Origin: Reticulitermes speratus
Taxonomy: Eukaryota > Arthropoda > Insecta > Blattodea > Rhinotermitidae
Length of the DNA stretch: 64,000 nt
Direction: 5' to 3'
NCBI GenBank assembly: GCA_021186555.1
Contig: JAJKFL010000014.1
Span: 41,229,700 to 41,293,699, forward strand
Shown here: piece after piece, positions 23,476-33,818 of the stretch
How positions within the stretch are numbered: position 1 is the stretch's first letter
Layout: each line of letters begins with the position of its first letter
Program-made: the position numbers and the translations under genes
The notes under the pieces: generated by a model
The model's database searches: none
What the model saw: only the letters and a program-made list of their open reading frames with translations
Told to the model about the DNA's origin: nothing

Positions 23476-23522
23476 ATATACGACCAATATTTATTTTTAT
23501 AAAATAAATATTGGTCGTATAT
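23476..23522. repeat. Perfect hairpin with about 21-bp arms
   Basis: ATATACGACCAATATTTATTT pairs exactly with AAATAAATATTGGTCGTATAT across a very short loop. No mobile-element termini are evident around it. Confidence 0.85.
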
Positions 23523-24096
23523 TGGACGTAATGTGTTATGTTACCAGCAATACGGCGTGTTAACAGATACGTGGCTTGTGTTAGGCTTGTGTTATATTTA
23601 ATTTCTTCTTTATATTTGATTTGCTAGTATAACTGCACACCAGTGAACAGTGGCTGGCTTACCTATAGTGTTTCGCGCACAGTAGCTTCAGGATCCATGG
23701 CCTAACCTTCATTGACCTTATAACTGAAGTACCCACATCACGACGATTCCATTGCCGTAGTACCGCGCTGCAGCCTTCTTTGCGATCAGTGGCCTATATA
23801 ACATTACCAATCGCAAGGGGGGATAAATACATGCCTGGTGCTTGGTGGGGGGGGGGGTCCTCGTTTAAAACAGAAATTAAAATTCGGGGCCAATGCTCTA
23901 CCATGTTGCACCCCACCTTGCAGTTCCCCAGGCGTGGGATATTTGGCCCTAAACTAAAACACGCAATGGCTTGTATGTAAGGCAGAATCTAACGCCTTTA
24001 GTGTTACAGGTCGAAATTTTTAATTTTCTTAACAATTAAAAAGCCGTTGTACCCTGTGGTGTCAGGAATATCGCAGCGATACATAAATTATTGTTG
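23523..24096. other. Unassigned sequence
   Basis: Contains a poly-G run at 23849-23858; no gene or repeat family recognised. Confidence 0.4.
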
Positions 24097-24511
24097 TCTC
24101 CCTCGGTGGACTAGTGGTTAGCGTGCTCGCCACTGGACCCAAGGTTCGCGGGTTCGATCCCGACCGAGGTCGTTGGATTTTTAAGGGTGATAAAAATCCG
24201 GAGCACAACTTCCTTCGGAGGGGAAGTAAAGCCGTCGGTCCGATGTCGTAGATTTACGGCATGTAAAAGAACCTTACGGGCATGAATAGAACTAGTAGTG
24301 TCCGTAAGCAAAATTCAAGCGGCCATTTCTCACCCCAAGTCTCCTGACTGCCTGCCAGATGGCTCTGGCAGTCTCATCAGGTCAGTGCGGTCAGTGAGCC
24401 GGTCACTCACTACAGAATGCACACTTACCGACTAGGAAAACCTTCGGGATCCCAAAAAGAAGGAGGCTTTGGCCCACCTCGGGCTGTAACGCCATGGAAG
24501 AAGAAGAAGAA
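24097..24511 (+). mobile_element. SINE family 3, complete copy
   Basis: Head CCTCGGTGGACTAGTGGTTA with A box TAGTGGTTAGCG, B box GGGTTCGATCCCGACCGAGG, body (CCGGAGCACAACTTCCTTCG, CTGGCAGTCTCATCAGG) and tail AAGAAGAAGAAGAA. The tRNA-like portion resembles tRNA-Asp/Glu. Both polymerase III boxes are intact, making this the best-preserved copy of the family in the window. Confidence 0.92.
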
Positions 24512-24642
24512 ACTAGTTTCTTATACTTTCCATAGTCCTTGACAGCTTTGGCAGAAATAATGTGCAGAACAGTTCCATACAGGCCGATGAGAAATTGTCA
24601 GTTTCGTGACAACCATTGCGGCGAAAGCCGTACTTTCCTTGT

Positions 24643-24836
24643 GGGCCGCGATAGCTCAGTCGGTATAGCAACTCGCTACGAGGATCCGGGGATCGAATCA
24701 CGGTGGGGGCGAGGTTTTCCGCACTTGTCCAGATCGTTCCTCCTATACAATGGGTACCGTGTCATTTCCGGGGGTAAAGCGGCCGGGGCGTGGCGTTAAG
24801 CACACACCCCTCTCTAGCACCGAGATTAAAGAAAGA
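24643..24836 (+). mobile_element. SINE family 2, somewhat shortened copy
   Basis: Head GGGCCGCGATAGCTCAGTCG (perfect A box), worn B box GGGATCGAATCACGGT, body with TATACAATGGGTACC and GGTAAAGCGGCCGGGGCGTG. Compared with the copy at 28713-28965 it lacks about 40 bp around the anticodon arm and in the body. Confidence 0.88.
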
Positions 24837-26495
24837 GTAGTGTTTTATCTCTACTCTCCATTTATGCCTTTATTGGAGGTTACAGGGTGATATTTCCCTT
24901 TACCCTTGCCATATTTCCCTTAAAGGAGTAATTCCGCATTTTCTTCATTTCCTTCCGATTTCAATAAAACCCGGTCCGGGAGATGCGCGCTAAGTTTATT
25001 GAGTATTTGTGATTTTCACGAAAATCGGCATACTGTACTTAGTGACATAAATGATTTTCTTGCCGTAATTTTCACATTTATTTTCCGATTTGAGTGATAT
25101 TCTATATACACATAAGAGGTCCCCGTATAATGCTATAAGCATCACAAAATTTTGCACAGGAAGGGCGAGTTCTTTGGAAGGGCGAAAACATTTCTTGTCC
25201 GCATGCTGCTTGTAAAGTTATGCCATATTTTAAAGTAAAAACCGCCCTGGTAAAATCTGCAAACTACGTCACAAAGTACACCATTTTCTGTCGTGTTGCA
25301 GCAAAGGCATACTACAACATTGTTAGCGCTTTGTGTTTGGAAAATGTCAGAAATATCAGAGTATTTGTGTTCTTTGTGTGCAGATTCATAACTGTTGTGT
25401 TCCTGTGCTTTTCAACTGTCACTGAATTTAAAGCTACGCCCATATGTTTCATGGACGACAGTAGATGGCACTGCTATCATTTTTCCATTCAACTTCCATT
25501 ACAGCTGCAAACAAATGGTAATACTTTTTCACTCTTTTGTGTGACGTATCATAAACATATCGTTTGTCCGAAACAAATTAATTTTAAAAATGCTGCCTAC
25601 AGACTCAACATATTGCAGTTAATCCAGGGGTGTTCAAAGTTTCGTCTTTTAGATTATAATTCATTTTTCGGTGAAGGTAAATTAGTAACGATATGCATCA
25701 ACATTATATCGTGAAAGCGTATTAGACTTTTGGGCTCTTTTTTTACTCATCGACTTTCGTCGTGAAAGTGATTTCTCTCCTCTAACCTGAACATGGAAGC
25801 AGGAAGTTTCTCAGAAAGCTGGGTAAATATCTGCCAGAATTCATGACGCCCCATTCTAGAAAATTCTAATCTTCAAAATCATTGCCTTATGTCTTAAAAT
25901 ATTAATAATAAATTTCGTTAAACATGCTCACGTAAAAAGGCCGAAACACGTAGCAATATAGTAAAGTGTAGCCTATCTTATGTGGAACCCGTGCATAACG
26001 GAAGCTTGGAGCAGGAGTTTCTAGAGATGGCAGTTTTTGTCTTTAAGAAGTGTGACTACCACGTTTAATAACTCCGGAAATCCCTGTAATGAGGCTGTGA
26101 GGCATGCAGGGTTTAATGACGTAATTATCTACTTCCATTTTGAAAATTAACTAATGCTGAACAGCAGTCTGGAAGAATAATAGGATTGTTTGTTATCGAA
26201 ATCGCAGTACATAAACATAAAGAATTTATGTCTGTTTTTACTGTTTTGAATTCAAGATGATATCCTTTTATTCTTATGGCATTAAAGACAGCGTGGAATG
26301 TAGTAAGTAGCTGCTATAGCTTGCAGTTAATGGCTCATACCGAGAGCTCCACAAGTTTATGTCCCATATCTGTCAGTCCGTCTGTCCGTTATTCATAAGG
26401 AAAAACTAATTTTTATCACAAAGGATAAAACACAAAAGACTGAAGTGTGGGGGGAAACTGTGGGTTGTTTGGTAGTGGTTTTGCAAGGTATTTGA
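24837..26495. other. Unassigned sequence with a hammerhead half-motif
   Basis: A 164-codon plus-strand frame (25220-25714) is the longest non-repetitive frame in the window, but it shows no domain or motif I recognise. GGCCGAAACACGTAGC at 25940 is the 3' half of an HHR with no matching first box. A TCTGTCAGTCCGTCTGTCCG segment near 26370 looks transposon-like. Confidence 0.35.
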
Positions 26496-26582
26496 TAGCC
26501 ATATTAAATTAAGTTTCAGACCAACTGATGCACACTAAAACCACTCTTTAAGTAGCTTTATTATAAAATTGTTAAAATTGTA

Positions 26583-26623
26583 CCCCTACACGTGTTTCGA
26601 TCCTAGGATCATCGTCAGGGGGG
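26583..26623 (-). ncRNA. Hammerhead ribozyme, all core positions intact
   Basis: Minus strand: CCCC, CTGACGA, T, GATC/GATC stem II with loop CTAG, GAAA, ACAC/GTGT stem III, triplet GTA, GGGG. Stem I, II and III all pair. Cleavage is expected after the A of GTA. Mirror copy at 26845-26884. Confidence 0.8.
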
Positions 26624-26844
26624 TTTCTTGCTAAAAGCTACAGTCACTTCAACACATGATTTAAAATATTCTATCTGCACTTTGAAACATAAGTTAAAAT
26701 CTTGTAAAAAGATTCGTTAAAAGTTGTAAAATTATAAAATCACTGTAGATGGTATCTTTTCACAAGATTTTAACTTATGTTTCAAAGTGCAGATAGAATA
26801 TTTTAAATCATGTGTTGAAGTGACTGTAGCTTTTAGCAAGAAAC

Positions 26845-26884
26845 CCCCCTGACGATGATCCTAGGATCGAAACACGTGTAGGGG
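26845..26884 (+). ncRNA. Hammerhead ribozyme, all core positions intact
   Basis: Plus-strand twin of 26583-26623 with the same CTGACGA and GAAA boxes, GATC/GATC stem II, ACAC/GTGT stem III, GTA and the CCCC/GGGG stem I. Either strand of the palindrome would therefore yield a transcript with one functional-looking ribozyme. Confidence 0.8.
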
Positions 26885-26968
26885 TACAATTTTAACAATT
26901 TTATAATAAAGCTACTTAAAGAGTGGTTTTAGTGTGCATCGGTTGGTTTATAACTTAATTTAATATGA

Positions 26969-27525
26969 CGAAGATGCACGGTGTCAGCAGTGGGAAATTT
27001 ATTTGATAGCCACTACTTTTATCAAAGAATGTTATCCCTGTGGAACACAAGGTACACTATCACGTAAAAAAGTCACCTGCAGTTGGACCATGAAATCCGA
27101 ACACATTCCCACCAATATAATGAGTAAAATACAAAAAATACATCTATTTCCTTTGAGGCATAGACTGTGTTAAAATGTGATTACGACTTCCGAAAATTTC
27201 TTCTTGGATCCCAAAATCCTTGAAGATAAAATACACCGCTTTCCTTCGAAACGTCGGGAAACACTCAGCGACACAGCTCAACATCGTACAAGACCTAAAT
27301 AAAAACGGGGTAGGAAGTGTCGGAGTCACTACCGCTGAGGTTTTTGGCGGAAAACGTCTTACTCAGGCGGTGTTGTCGGGGCGGGGTGTTTGTAGGGTTG
27401 GTAAGAGAGAAATGAGCGCAAGGAACTTGCATTTATTTTATTTTATTTATTTCTGACAATGCTGACTAATTTGTAAAATTTTGTTGAAGACAGGACAATG
27501 GTACGAGTAGTACGATATGTAAGAC
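26969..27525. other. Unassigned; hammerhead-like relic near 27.21-27.26 kb
   Basis: CCTTGAAGATAAAATAC and, downstream, TTCGAAACGTCGGG have family-II spacing, but stem II no longer pairs. No gene recognised. Confidence 0.3.
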
Positions 27526-27774
27526 TTACATGCTACACGTTAAGTCTATCGTGGTATTCTTTAAAGTTGTGAAGTCAGTTGGATCCGTGGCCAACACCAA
27601 TCTGAACTTGTCGTTCAGAAACTGTTTCAGACGATCGCTCGACGCTGTCTCATCCTCCGCATTCGTTCTGCTGCTGTCATAGGGGCGTTTTTTGGATTCC
27701 TCATTTATCCTTCTTTCACTTTGTAAGCGTTTACGATAGGCATTTACCTTCTTGTTTTCAAGATATTTCAACAT
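27526..27774 (-). CDS. Unrecognised 82-residue frame, possibly transposon-derived
   Basis: The predicted product starts MLKYLENKKVNAYRKRLQSE, has a charged middle (ERRINEESKKRPYD) and ends FRLVLATDPTDFTTLKNTTI then DLTCSM. The last block vaguely recalls the TTL.NTTIDL segment near the C-terminal end of endonuclease domains in non-LTR elements, but this is a weak resemblance. It lies just downstream, on its own strand, of a CpG-rich segment (27890-28045). It could be a first exon, a domesticated fragment or chance; no splice signals were confirmed. Confidence 0.3.
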   Translation of the reverse strand: MLKYLENKKVNAYRKRLQSERRINEESKKRPYDSSRTNAEDETASSDRLKQFLNDKFRLVLATDPTDFTTLKNTTIDLTCSM

Positions 27775-27889
27775 TTCTGAAAGTTTAGGGAAAATTTGTC
27801 CAAGTTCAACATTTTCTCACTGTATATTTGTTCAAGTTCTTTCACTATTGTCACTATTAGTATCTTATTTTATAGTACTCGTCGAGCTC

Positions 27890-28045
27890 TGTTAAACGAC
27901 ACCTTACACAACGTCCTACGCGTACGCGTTCCCGAGCTCTACTAATTTTGCCGCGCGGCGAACCGGTAATTTTCCACTCCAAATTGGCGACCATCTTGTG
28001 GCGGCGTGTGACGTCACGCGCTCAAGGTTAATGTCGCGTAACATT
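27890..28045 (-). promoter_or_regulatory. CpG-rich segment, possible promoter
   Basis: CTACGCGTACGCGTTCCCGA, GCCGCGCGGCGAACCGG and GTGACGTCACGCGC stand out in AT-rich, CpG-poor surroundings. TGACGTCA is a perfect CRE palindrome. It sits upstream of the minus-strand frame at 27526-27774. Promoter function is inference from composition only. Confidence 0.3.
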
Positions 28046-28712
28046 CTTTCATCCTTGCTCTTTTAAACCATGTATTGCTTATTTGGATATGCGTTATAGT
28101 TTTAAAGTTATTACGATTTGTGTGGTATACACAAAATCGTAATATCGACTTTCCATACCGGACCCGCTGTGTAAGACGTTTTCCGTCAAAAAAACCAACA
28201 GTAAAAGTCTGGAATCTTGCAGAGTGCAGAAGTTTCTTCTTTGGGTCTGGGTGACAGTTTTCGCCGTCAGAGTATTCCAGTGGCAGGGACCTTCCTTAAA
28301 TGGCACACAAGCTAAACTTCTTTTCGTTTAATGACAATTCAAAAAAGAATTCAACGACCACTCGCCTTTAGATAAGTGCACTAGCATGGTACCGCTAGAC
28401 AAAGCCTTTCTTTGTTGAGACTTTTCTTTACCAGACGTGGTCAGTTCTGAGGCGGAATCACTTGTCAATAGCGGTTATCAACAGCAGCAAGAGCAGAAGT
28501 AAATTTAATATTGTTACTGTTTAAAATTGTAGGTGTCACAACAGCCTGAGTTATGGGATTTACAGAGCCTTCAAGTTTACAGCGAAGACCGAGGCTTTCT
28601 TCTTCGTGTTTGGGAGGTGCTGGGGTCAAAGCTAATTCCCTACAGCAGGTGTTTGAATTTAGATGTGTCTCTACAAAAATGTAAATATTAATTCTGATAA
28701 AGGTAAAGTTCT
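28046..28712. other. Unassigned sequence
   Basis: No gene or repeat recognised. A short inverted repeat around 28113-28141 (ACGATTTTGTG and its complement CACAAAATCGT) is visible. Confidence 0.4.
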
Positions 28713-28965
28713 CCCTAAACGGGCCACTAAGGTCCAGAGGGGGAGTACTCTTTCTTTTACCTCGGCACTAGATGAGGGTGGGTGGTCAACTCCACGCCCC
28801 GGTCGCTTTACCCCGGGAAAGAGACCCGGTACCCATTGTATAGGAAGCTGGTTGGGCCCCAGAGCCGGTCTGGACGGGTGAGGAAAATTTCGCCCCTACC
28901 GGGATTCGATCCGCTGACCGTCCAATCCTTAGCGAGTCGCAATACCGACTGAGCCATCGCGGCCC
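28713..28965 (-). mobile_element. SINE family 2, full-length copy
   Basis: On the minus strand: GGGCCGCGATGGCTCAGTCG (A box), GGATTGGACGGTCAGCGGAT, the worn B-box region GGATCGAATCCCGGTAGGGG, CCAGACCGGCTCTGGGGCCC, CCATTGTATAGG read in reverse, and a 3' portion with AAAGAAAGAGTACTCCCCC. Its tRNA-derived head is complete, unlike that of 24643. Confidence 0.9.
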
Positions 28966-29640
28966 AATACTAAATCTGATATTATAACATATCTTGCACA
29001 CTCCACCTTCCAAGTCATTGACGAATCATTGTAACATTTTATCTCATATAACATGAGTGCCCGGAAGAATAATTGAAGCAGTTGTAAACAGAATGCTACT
29101 TGTTGGCGCGGGGATGAACATGTAAGGTGGTAAGACGGACAGTACCGCGCCCACATCATCAATATTTGTCAATCCGTTTCATAGATGTCCATGGTGTCTG
29201 AAACAATTAATGTAATTCCAGTAATGTAAATGTTTGTAAAGTTGTGTAAGGCTGCCTGGCTGTTCCAAGCAGAGCCTAGCAGCGACCACGCCGTGCCGAC
29301 TGCAGCTGTGTACAGTATAGGAATCAGCTGGCTCGTAACCTGGCCACTACTACAGGCTTTGAACTGAGGACGAGTACGTTCACAGTTCACACAAGGTTGC
29401 ATTTGAATACGAATGCATGCGTGAAGTGTAGAAACACAACAGGGTGTTGAGGACAACATTTTTAACGAGGAGAGGAAGCAAAGGGTGCTGAAGAAATTTG
29501 CGTAACGACAAATACTACGCAATTTTAATAAAATGGTTTTAATATTCAACGCGTCAAATTAAGAACTCGAAGAACTTGCGTTATATTTGCACGGAACAAT
29601 ATGTATACGTATTTTAAATTATTTTTACCGTGCATTTTTT
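28966..29640. other. Unassigned sequence
   Basis: A 126-codon minus-strand frame (29169-29549) has no recognisable domain. Nothing else seen. Confidence 0.35.
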
Positions 29641-29875
29641 ATAATTCAAAAATTTCACACCAACTAAATGCACTATATTTTCACTTCATATTCTTTATTC
29701 TTCAACCCCTACGTATGTTTCGGCCTTTACAAGGATGTGAAGAGAATGTGGTTTACGAGCCCCCTGAAGATGGCCTTGTAAACGCCGAAACATACGAAGG
29801 GGTTGAAGAATGAATAATATAAAGTGAAAATATATTGCATTTCGTTGGTGTGTAATTTTTGTATGTATATATATA
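29640..29875. mobile_element. Palindromic hammerhead element, left arm decayed
   Basis: CACCAACTAAATGCACTATA at the left mirrors TATATTGCATTTCGTTGGTG at the right. HHR motifs lie at 29706-29745 (minus) and 29760-29802 (plus). The minus copy has lost its first box (CTTCACA instead of CTGAAGA) but keeps GGCC..GGCC, GAAAC and GTA. Confidence 0.75.
29760..29802 (+). ncRNA. Hammerhead ribozyme motif, cleavage triplet mutated
   Basis: CCCC, CTGAAGA, T, GGC/GCC stem II (loop CTTGTAAAC), GAAA, ACATACG, AA, GGGG. Both core boxes and stems I and II are intact. The expected GTA triplet reads GAA, so the A15.1-U16.1 pair and the NUH rule fail; cleavage is unlikely. Confidence 0.65.
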
Positions 29876-30287
29876 TTTATATACATATACACAAAATTTT
29901 TTGAAAACCTCATTGGATTACAACACTTGAGAGTCATATCATAAAATTATATCTTTATATATAACGCCGTTTGTAAATGCCGTGCTTACCGCAAGGCGAC
30001 GTTCTCTGTGCGGTACGCGATGAGATATCAGATGCAGCTGTATATCGACTCTGTTCTGTGTAAAGTACAAACTGAGGCTGAAGAAACAGTTGAGCATTAA
30101 ATGTGTAATACAACATACCACAAGTAGATGGCAGCAATCAAAAGGACGAAATCAACGCTTGGTTTGTTCAAAGCAAAATAAACTACCGAAGAAAAAGACT
30201 AAACTAGACCGTGAATGTAATGACAGTATATCATGTGACGGGGAAGTGACTGATGATGGTTTTATTAGTGTTTGGTAAATATAGTTT

Positions 30288-30529
30288 GGCCGATCTAAGG
30301 CCTGGGTCTGCGGCCGCTAACATACTACGATTGTGGGTTCGAATCCCACCGGGTGCATGGATGTCAGTCTCTTGTTAGTGTTGTGTGTTGTCTCTGCGAC
30401 GAGCTGATCCCTCGTCCAGAGGAGTCCTACCGAGTGTGGTGTGTCTAAAAAGTGTGTGATCGTGAAGCCTCGATAAATGAGGCGGCCTAGGCCCCCAAGG
30501 GGCTCTCGAGCCATTGGAAAAAAAAAATA
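30288..30529 (+). mobile_element. SINE family 1, head deleted
   Basis: GGCCGATCTAAGGCCTGGGT shows a short deletion across the A box. B box GGTTCGAATCCCACC is intact. The body (CGTCCAGAGGAGTCCTACC, GGCCTAGGCCCCCAAGGGG) leads into a nine-base A tail at 30519-30528. Confidence 0.9.
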
Positions 30530-30647
30530 GATTTTGAGGGTATAGATTTCGGTCTTGTGAACAAAATAGAATCCCCTGTTGGGTTTGAATATCCGCTGGA
30601 ATGATACGTAACGTCATTTGAAGTGTCGACTTTTTGTACCAAGTCCA

Positions 30648-31986
30648 TTAACCTTTAAGAGCCGAAACGGACAAATTTGTCCATCGTTTTGTGTAGGTAT
30701 GAATGCCGAAACGGACATTTTTGTCCAAAAAGATATATGTAAACTTTTCGCATTAAATACGATATTGGCGGGGCAATAAGCGTGTGTAAATATTATGTAT
30801 ACATACAGCAGACTTGAAGGTAATTTTAGAGTTGTGCCTCATATCAAGGGGGCGTATTGGGGCGCGGAGGTAATATACCATAAAATGATGTATTTAACAC
30901 TGTTTAGAGCGTATTCAGCTTCTTGCTCCAGCATCTGTACATTCATGTTCCCCAGATACCCATCGATTAAAAAGCCGGTAGAATCGAGTTAAGATTTATA
31001 CGAGTCTATAGATATATTTATGTACTTTCCGGGAACCGAACCCTGATCTCCTTTCTGGTGATCGTATAACTTATTCACTGTTCTAGCCCGTGCTTGTACT
31101 CACAGAAAAATTTTCAATACATTTTCACAATATATTTGTCCAAATATACGAAGAAATTAAAAGCTTCCGGCTGTATTTACCCTTACGTACTTGATGGAAG
31201 AATGAAACATAGCTCACCCGAGAAAGGCAGTATATGATGCGTCGTCAGAAGGAAGTTACTTGTTACAGAAATTATTACATACCTTATTATTAGATGTTCT
31301 CATCCGAATCAATATCACAGATCAGCTGTGATTCAATATCTTCATCACGAATATGCCTTCTACAAGCCATGATGCTGATTATGTACTCACAAGAAATAAT
31401 TTTCACAAGCGACAGGGTCACTGCACTGTGCGACAAACACTGAAAGAGTGTGGCCACTGGTAGGAATACCGAGAAACGTACTTTTCCTTTCGCAGGTCAG
31501 ATTCCTCATGGTTGTAAAACTGTAAACCTCTTTGTAAGTACACCCTTACAGAAATCACACCAACGAAAAGCATTTCGCTGTTGTTAAAATAACCTCACAG
31601 AAATATTTTCCCTTGAAAGTGGGGACGAATTCAGGAGAAAGGAGCCAGAATTTAAGGCTAAAGAGAACGAAACATAACATATTACTAAAATTCCATTAAT
31701 GGTCCAGACACGATAAAGAAACAAAAGATGACTAAAATTTCTGTCTCTTAGGGAAGTGGTTCATTCTTATTTTGCATCAAAATATTTTATAATAAACTAT
31801 GATGTACATTACCGTGTTCTCCATGCTTCACTTGAGTAATTACGATTTATTTCACAGATCCAGCGTTAATATTCTTCAAGATATTCAAAATTTTCCTAAC
31901 CATTGCAACAAACGTTTAAATCCCCAGAGAAAACTCCGGTCCGCTGACAGTACAGGGCATTTAAATCTCCGGCTCTTAAAGGTTAA
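30648..31986. mobile_element. piggyBac-like element, about 1.33 kb, TTAA-flanked
   Basis: TTAA at 30648-30651 is followed by CCTTTAAGAGCCG. The other end reads CGGCTCTTAAAGG then TTAA at 31983-31986. The 13-bp inverted repeats begin with CC and are bordered by TTAA, the piggyBac target. The left subterminal region repeats CCGAAACGGACA with an adjoining TTTGTCC dyad twice (30664, 30710). A short acidic minus-strand frame inside resembles a transposase N-terminus, so this is probably a deleted copy of an autonomous element. Confidence 0.78.
31290..31370 (-). pseudogene. Probable piggyBac transposase N-terminal remnant
   Basis: A 26-codon frame starts MACRRHIRDEDIES and ends in an acidic DIDSDEN stretch before TAA. 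Acidic, DE-rich N-termini are usual for piggyBac transposases, and the frame lies inside a TTAA-flanked element with CC-starting inverted repeats. No DDD catalytic domain was found, so the rest of the gene is deleted or eroded. Confidence 0.5.
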
Positions 31987-32640
31987 ATACAAAATTTTCT
32001 GATGAGTCTTAAAATAAGATTGACTGAAGTTTGTTGCTTTATTAGATATATATATATATATATATATATAACATTTATTTAAATACTGAACATTCCTTTG
32101 AAAATTAGCGTCAATTTTAACACAGTTATTATCCGCCTCTCTTTCTGTTTGTTCCATCTTCTACCTTTGTGTACGTCTTCAGTCTTTTAAAGTTCATTTA
32201 AACTTCCCTTTCTCCTGGGAATTCGTCTGTCTGTCTAGTAGAAGATCATGGTGCTTTCTTTTCTGCTCCGTTTATCTTTCCCATTACTTTCCGTCCATCT
32301 GTAAGAAGGCTGAAAGAGCGATATTTCAAAGTCTGTTTCAGAGACACATTAGACCTCCGGGTGTTATGACGGTAGTAAAATGAGTCCTTTTGTTGCTGTT
32401 TTGTCTTCTTTAAGAATTACCTATGTATTTTACTACCTAATTTCGCTGTCACCTCTTCCTCGTCTACTTGCTTCCTACGAGACCGCCTTAGATATTGCGT
32501 GTCTCAGAAATGTGTTTTTAAATTTTCGTTTCAAACTTGCCTTTGTGTGTGATAGAAAAATCAATTACACCGATGTGTCATTCAATATATTTTATTAAAA
32601 AAATTGTGAAGGTAAGAAGACTTAATGTATGAACACTAAC
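31987..32640. other. Unassigned; (TA)n microsatellite at 32046-32070
   Basis: No gene recognised. The TA run is the only clear feature. Confidence 0.45.
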
Positions 32641-32800
32641 CAACTAACTAACCAACTAACTAACTAACTCCATGTAGCACAGTCCTTCTTGTGAAGCTAA
32701 CAGGTCGTCAGCTAGTCAAGAAATTCCCCGCCTTTTATGGAACCCTAAGGTTCGTTACCGCACTCACAAGAGCTCGAGGCTCTGTATAGTGTTTGGTAAC
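32640..32800 (+). repeat. Dispersed repeat D1 with (CTAA)n leader
   Basis: (CTAA)n with CCAA interruptions precedes ACTCCATGTAGCACAGTCC, GCTAGTCAAGAAATTCCCCG and TTCGTTACCGCACTCACAA. Close to the 10780 copy over about 150 bp. Confidence 0.65.
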
Positions 32801-32809
32801 ATGGTAATT

Positions 32810-32935
32810 TTTTTACGGTGAGGAGTTGTTAGCACCTCGCCCAACCCCCAAACTGGAGGACCACCCCTTGTCAGCTGTCCGCGACTGCATATTCGCAGCT
32901 AACCTCCATATACGCAGGCCGTTCCTCCTTTCGCA
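32810..32935 (+). repeat. Dispersed repeat D2
   Basis: TTTTTTTACGGTGAGGAGTTG, CTCGCCCAACCCCCAAACTG and GAGGACCACCCCTTG match the phrase at 44288-44345 (TTACGAGGTTGGGTTGTTAG, CTCAACCCCCAACCTGGAGG). Class unknown. Confidence 0.5.
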
Positions 32936-33488
32936 ACCTGAGGACGCGCTATGTTGTGGTGACAGGGACCGACTTATCGTGGTGACAGGGACCGACTTAT
33001 CGTGGTGACAGGGACCGACTTATCGTGGTGACAGGGAACGACTTATCGTGGTGACAGGGACCGACTTATCGCGGTGACAGGGACCGACTTATCGTGGTGA
33101 CAGGGAACGATTTATCGTGGTGACAGGGACAGACTTATCGTGGTTACAGGGACCGGCTTATTGTGGTGACAGGGACCGGCTTATCGTGGTGACAGGGACC
33201 GACTTATCGAGGTGACAGGGACCGACTTATCGTGGTGACAGGGACCGAATTATCGTGGTGACAGGGACCGACTTATCGTGGTGACAGGGACCGACTTATC
33301 GAGGTGACAGGGACCGACTTATCGTGGTGACAGGGACCGAATTATCGTGGTGACAGGGACCGACTTATCGTGGTGACAGGGACCGAGTTATCGTGGTGAC
33401 AGGGACCGACATATCGTGGTGACAGGGACCGACTTATCGTGGTGACAGGGACCGACTTATCGTGGTGACAGGGACCGACTTATCGTGG
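32936..33488. repeat. 23-bp tandem array, about 24 copies
   Basis: Unit CGTGGTGACAGGGACCGACT + TAT. Variants include CGAGG, GAACGA and GAATTAT units. The first unit grows out of GCTATGTTGTGGTGACAGGG at the end of dispersed repeat D2. Confidence 0.96.
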
Positions 33489-33818
33489 AATGTATGAACA
33501 CACAAAGTATAAATACGACGTTGAGCCCTCAGGCTTTGTTACATATAATTACATTTTTTTATTCAACTGCTTTTTTATATAATTCGTATTTTATACTTGG
33601 CATTGTGATAACTCTAATAACAGGTCAAAATATTTACCATTTATGCCTACATACCACTTGCAGTGACATTTGTTACCTTGAGTTAAGTAATCTGTCTTTT
33701 GGTCTCCTTCAACATTTAGATGATTCCATCATCGCCTGCATGCTCTGTAACAAACATTACGCCATCGTCTTTCTCCACTAGAAGTTCCCTAAGTGTTATT
33801 GTTTTTTAAAGATGTTTC
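33489..33818. other. Unassigned AT-rich sequence
   Basis: No gene or repeat family recognised. A 98-codon frame crosses it without domain features. Confidence 0.4.

Larger units (their letters stand above)
26497..26968. mobile_element. Palindromic element with two intact inverted hammerheads
   Basis: Left arm (about 26497-26708) and right arm (about 26761-26968) are nearly exact reverse complements around a 50-bp centre. The outer parts carry AACTGATGCACAC and GTGTGCATCGGTTGGT, the family's terminal box. No coding sequence. Arms of more than 200 bp with little mismatch imply a young insertion. Confidence 0.85.

Noticed and set aside
24101..24172. Possible functional tRNA gene
   Set aside because: A and B boxes are good, but the cloverleaf lacks a proper acceptor and anticodon arm and the sequence continues into a SINE body; the same holds for the other tRNA-like heads.
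25220..25714. 164-codon plus-strand frame, the longest non-repetitive one
   Set aside because: No recognisable domain, irregular composition, and no supporting promoter or splice context; length alone is not convincing in a 64-kb AT-rich window.
29169..29549. 126-codon minus-strand frame
   Set aside because: No domain recognised; surrounding sequence gives no gene signals.
30660..30735. GCCGAAACGGAC as another hammerhead GAAA box
   Set aside because: No CTGANGA box or stem II partner; the motif repeats as part of the piggyBac-like terminus.
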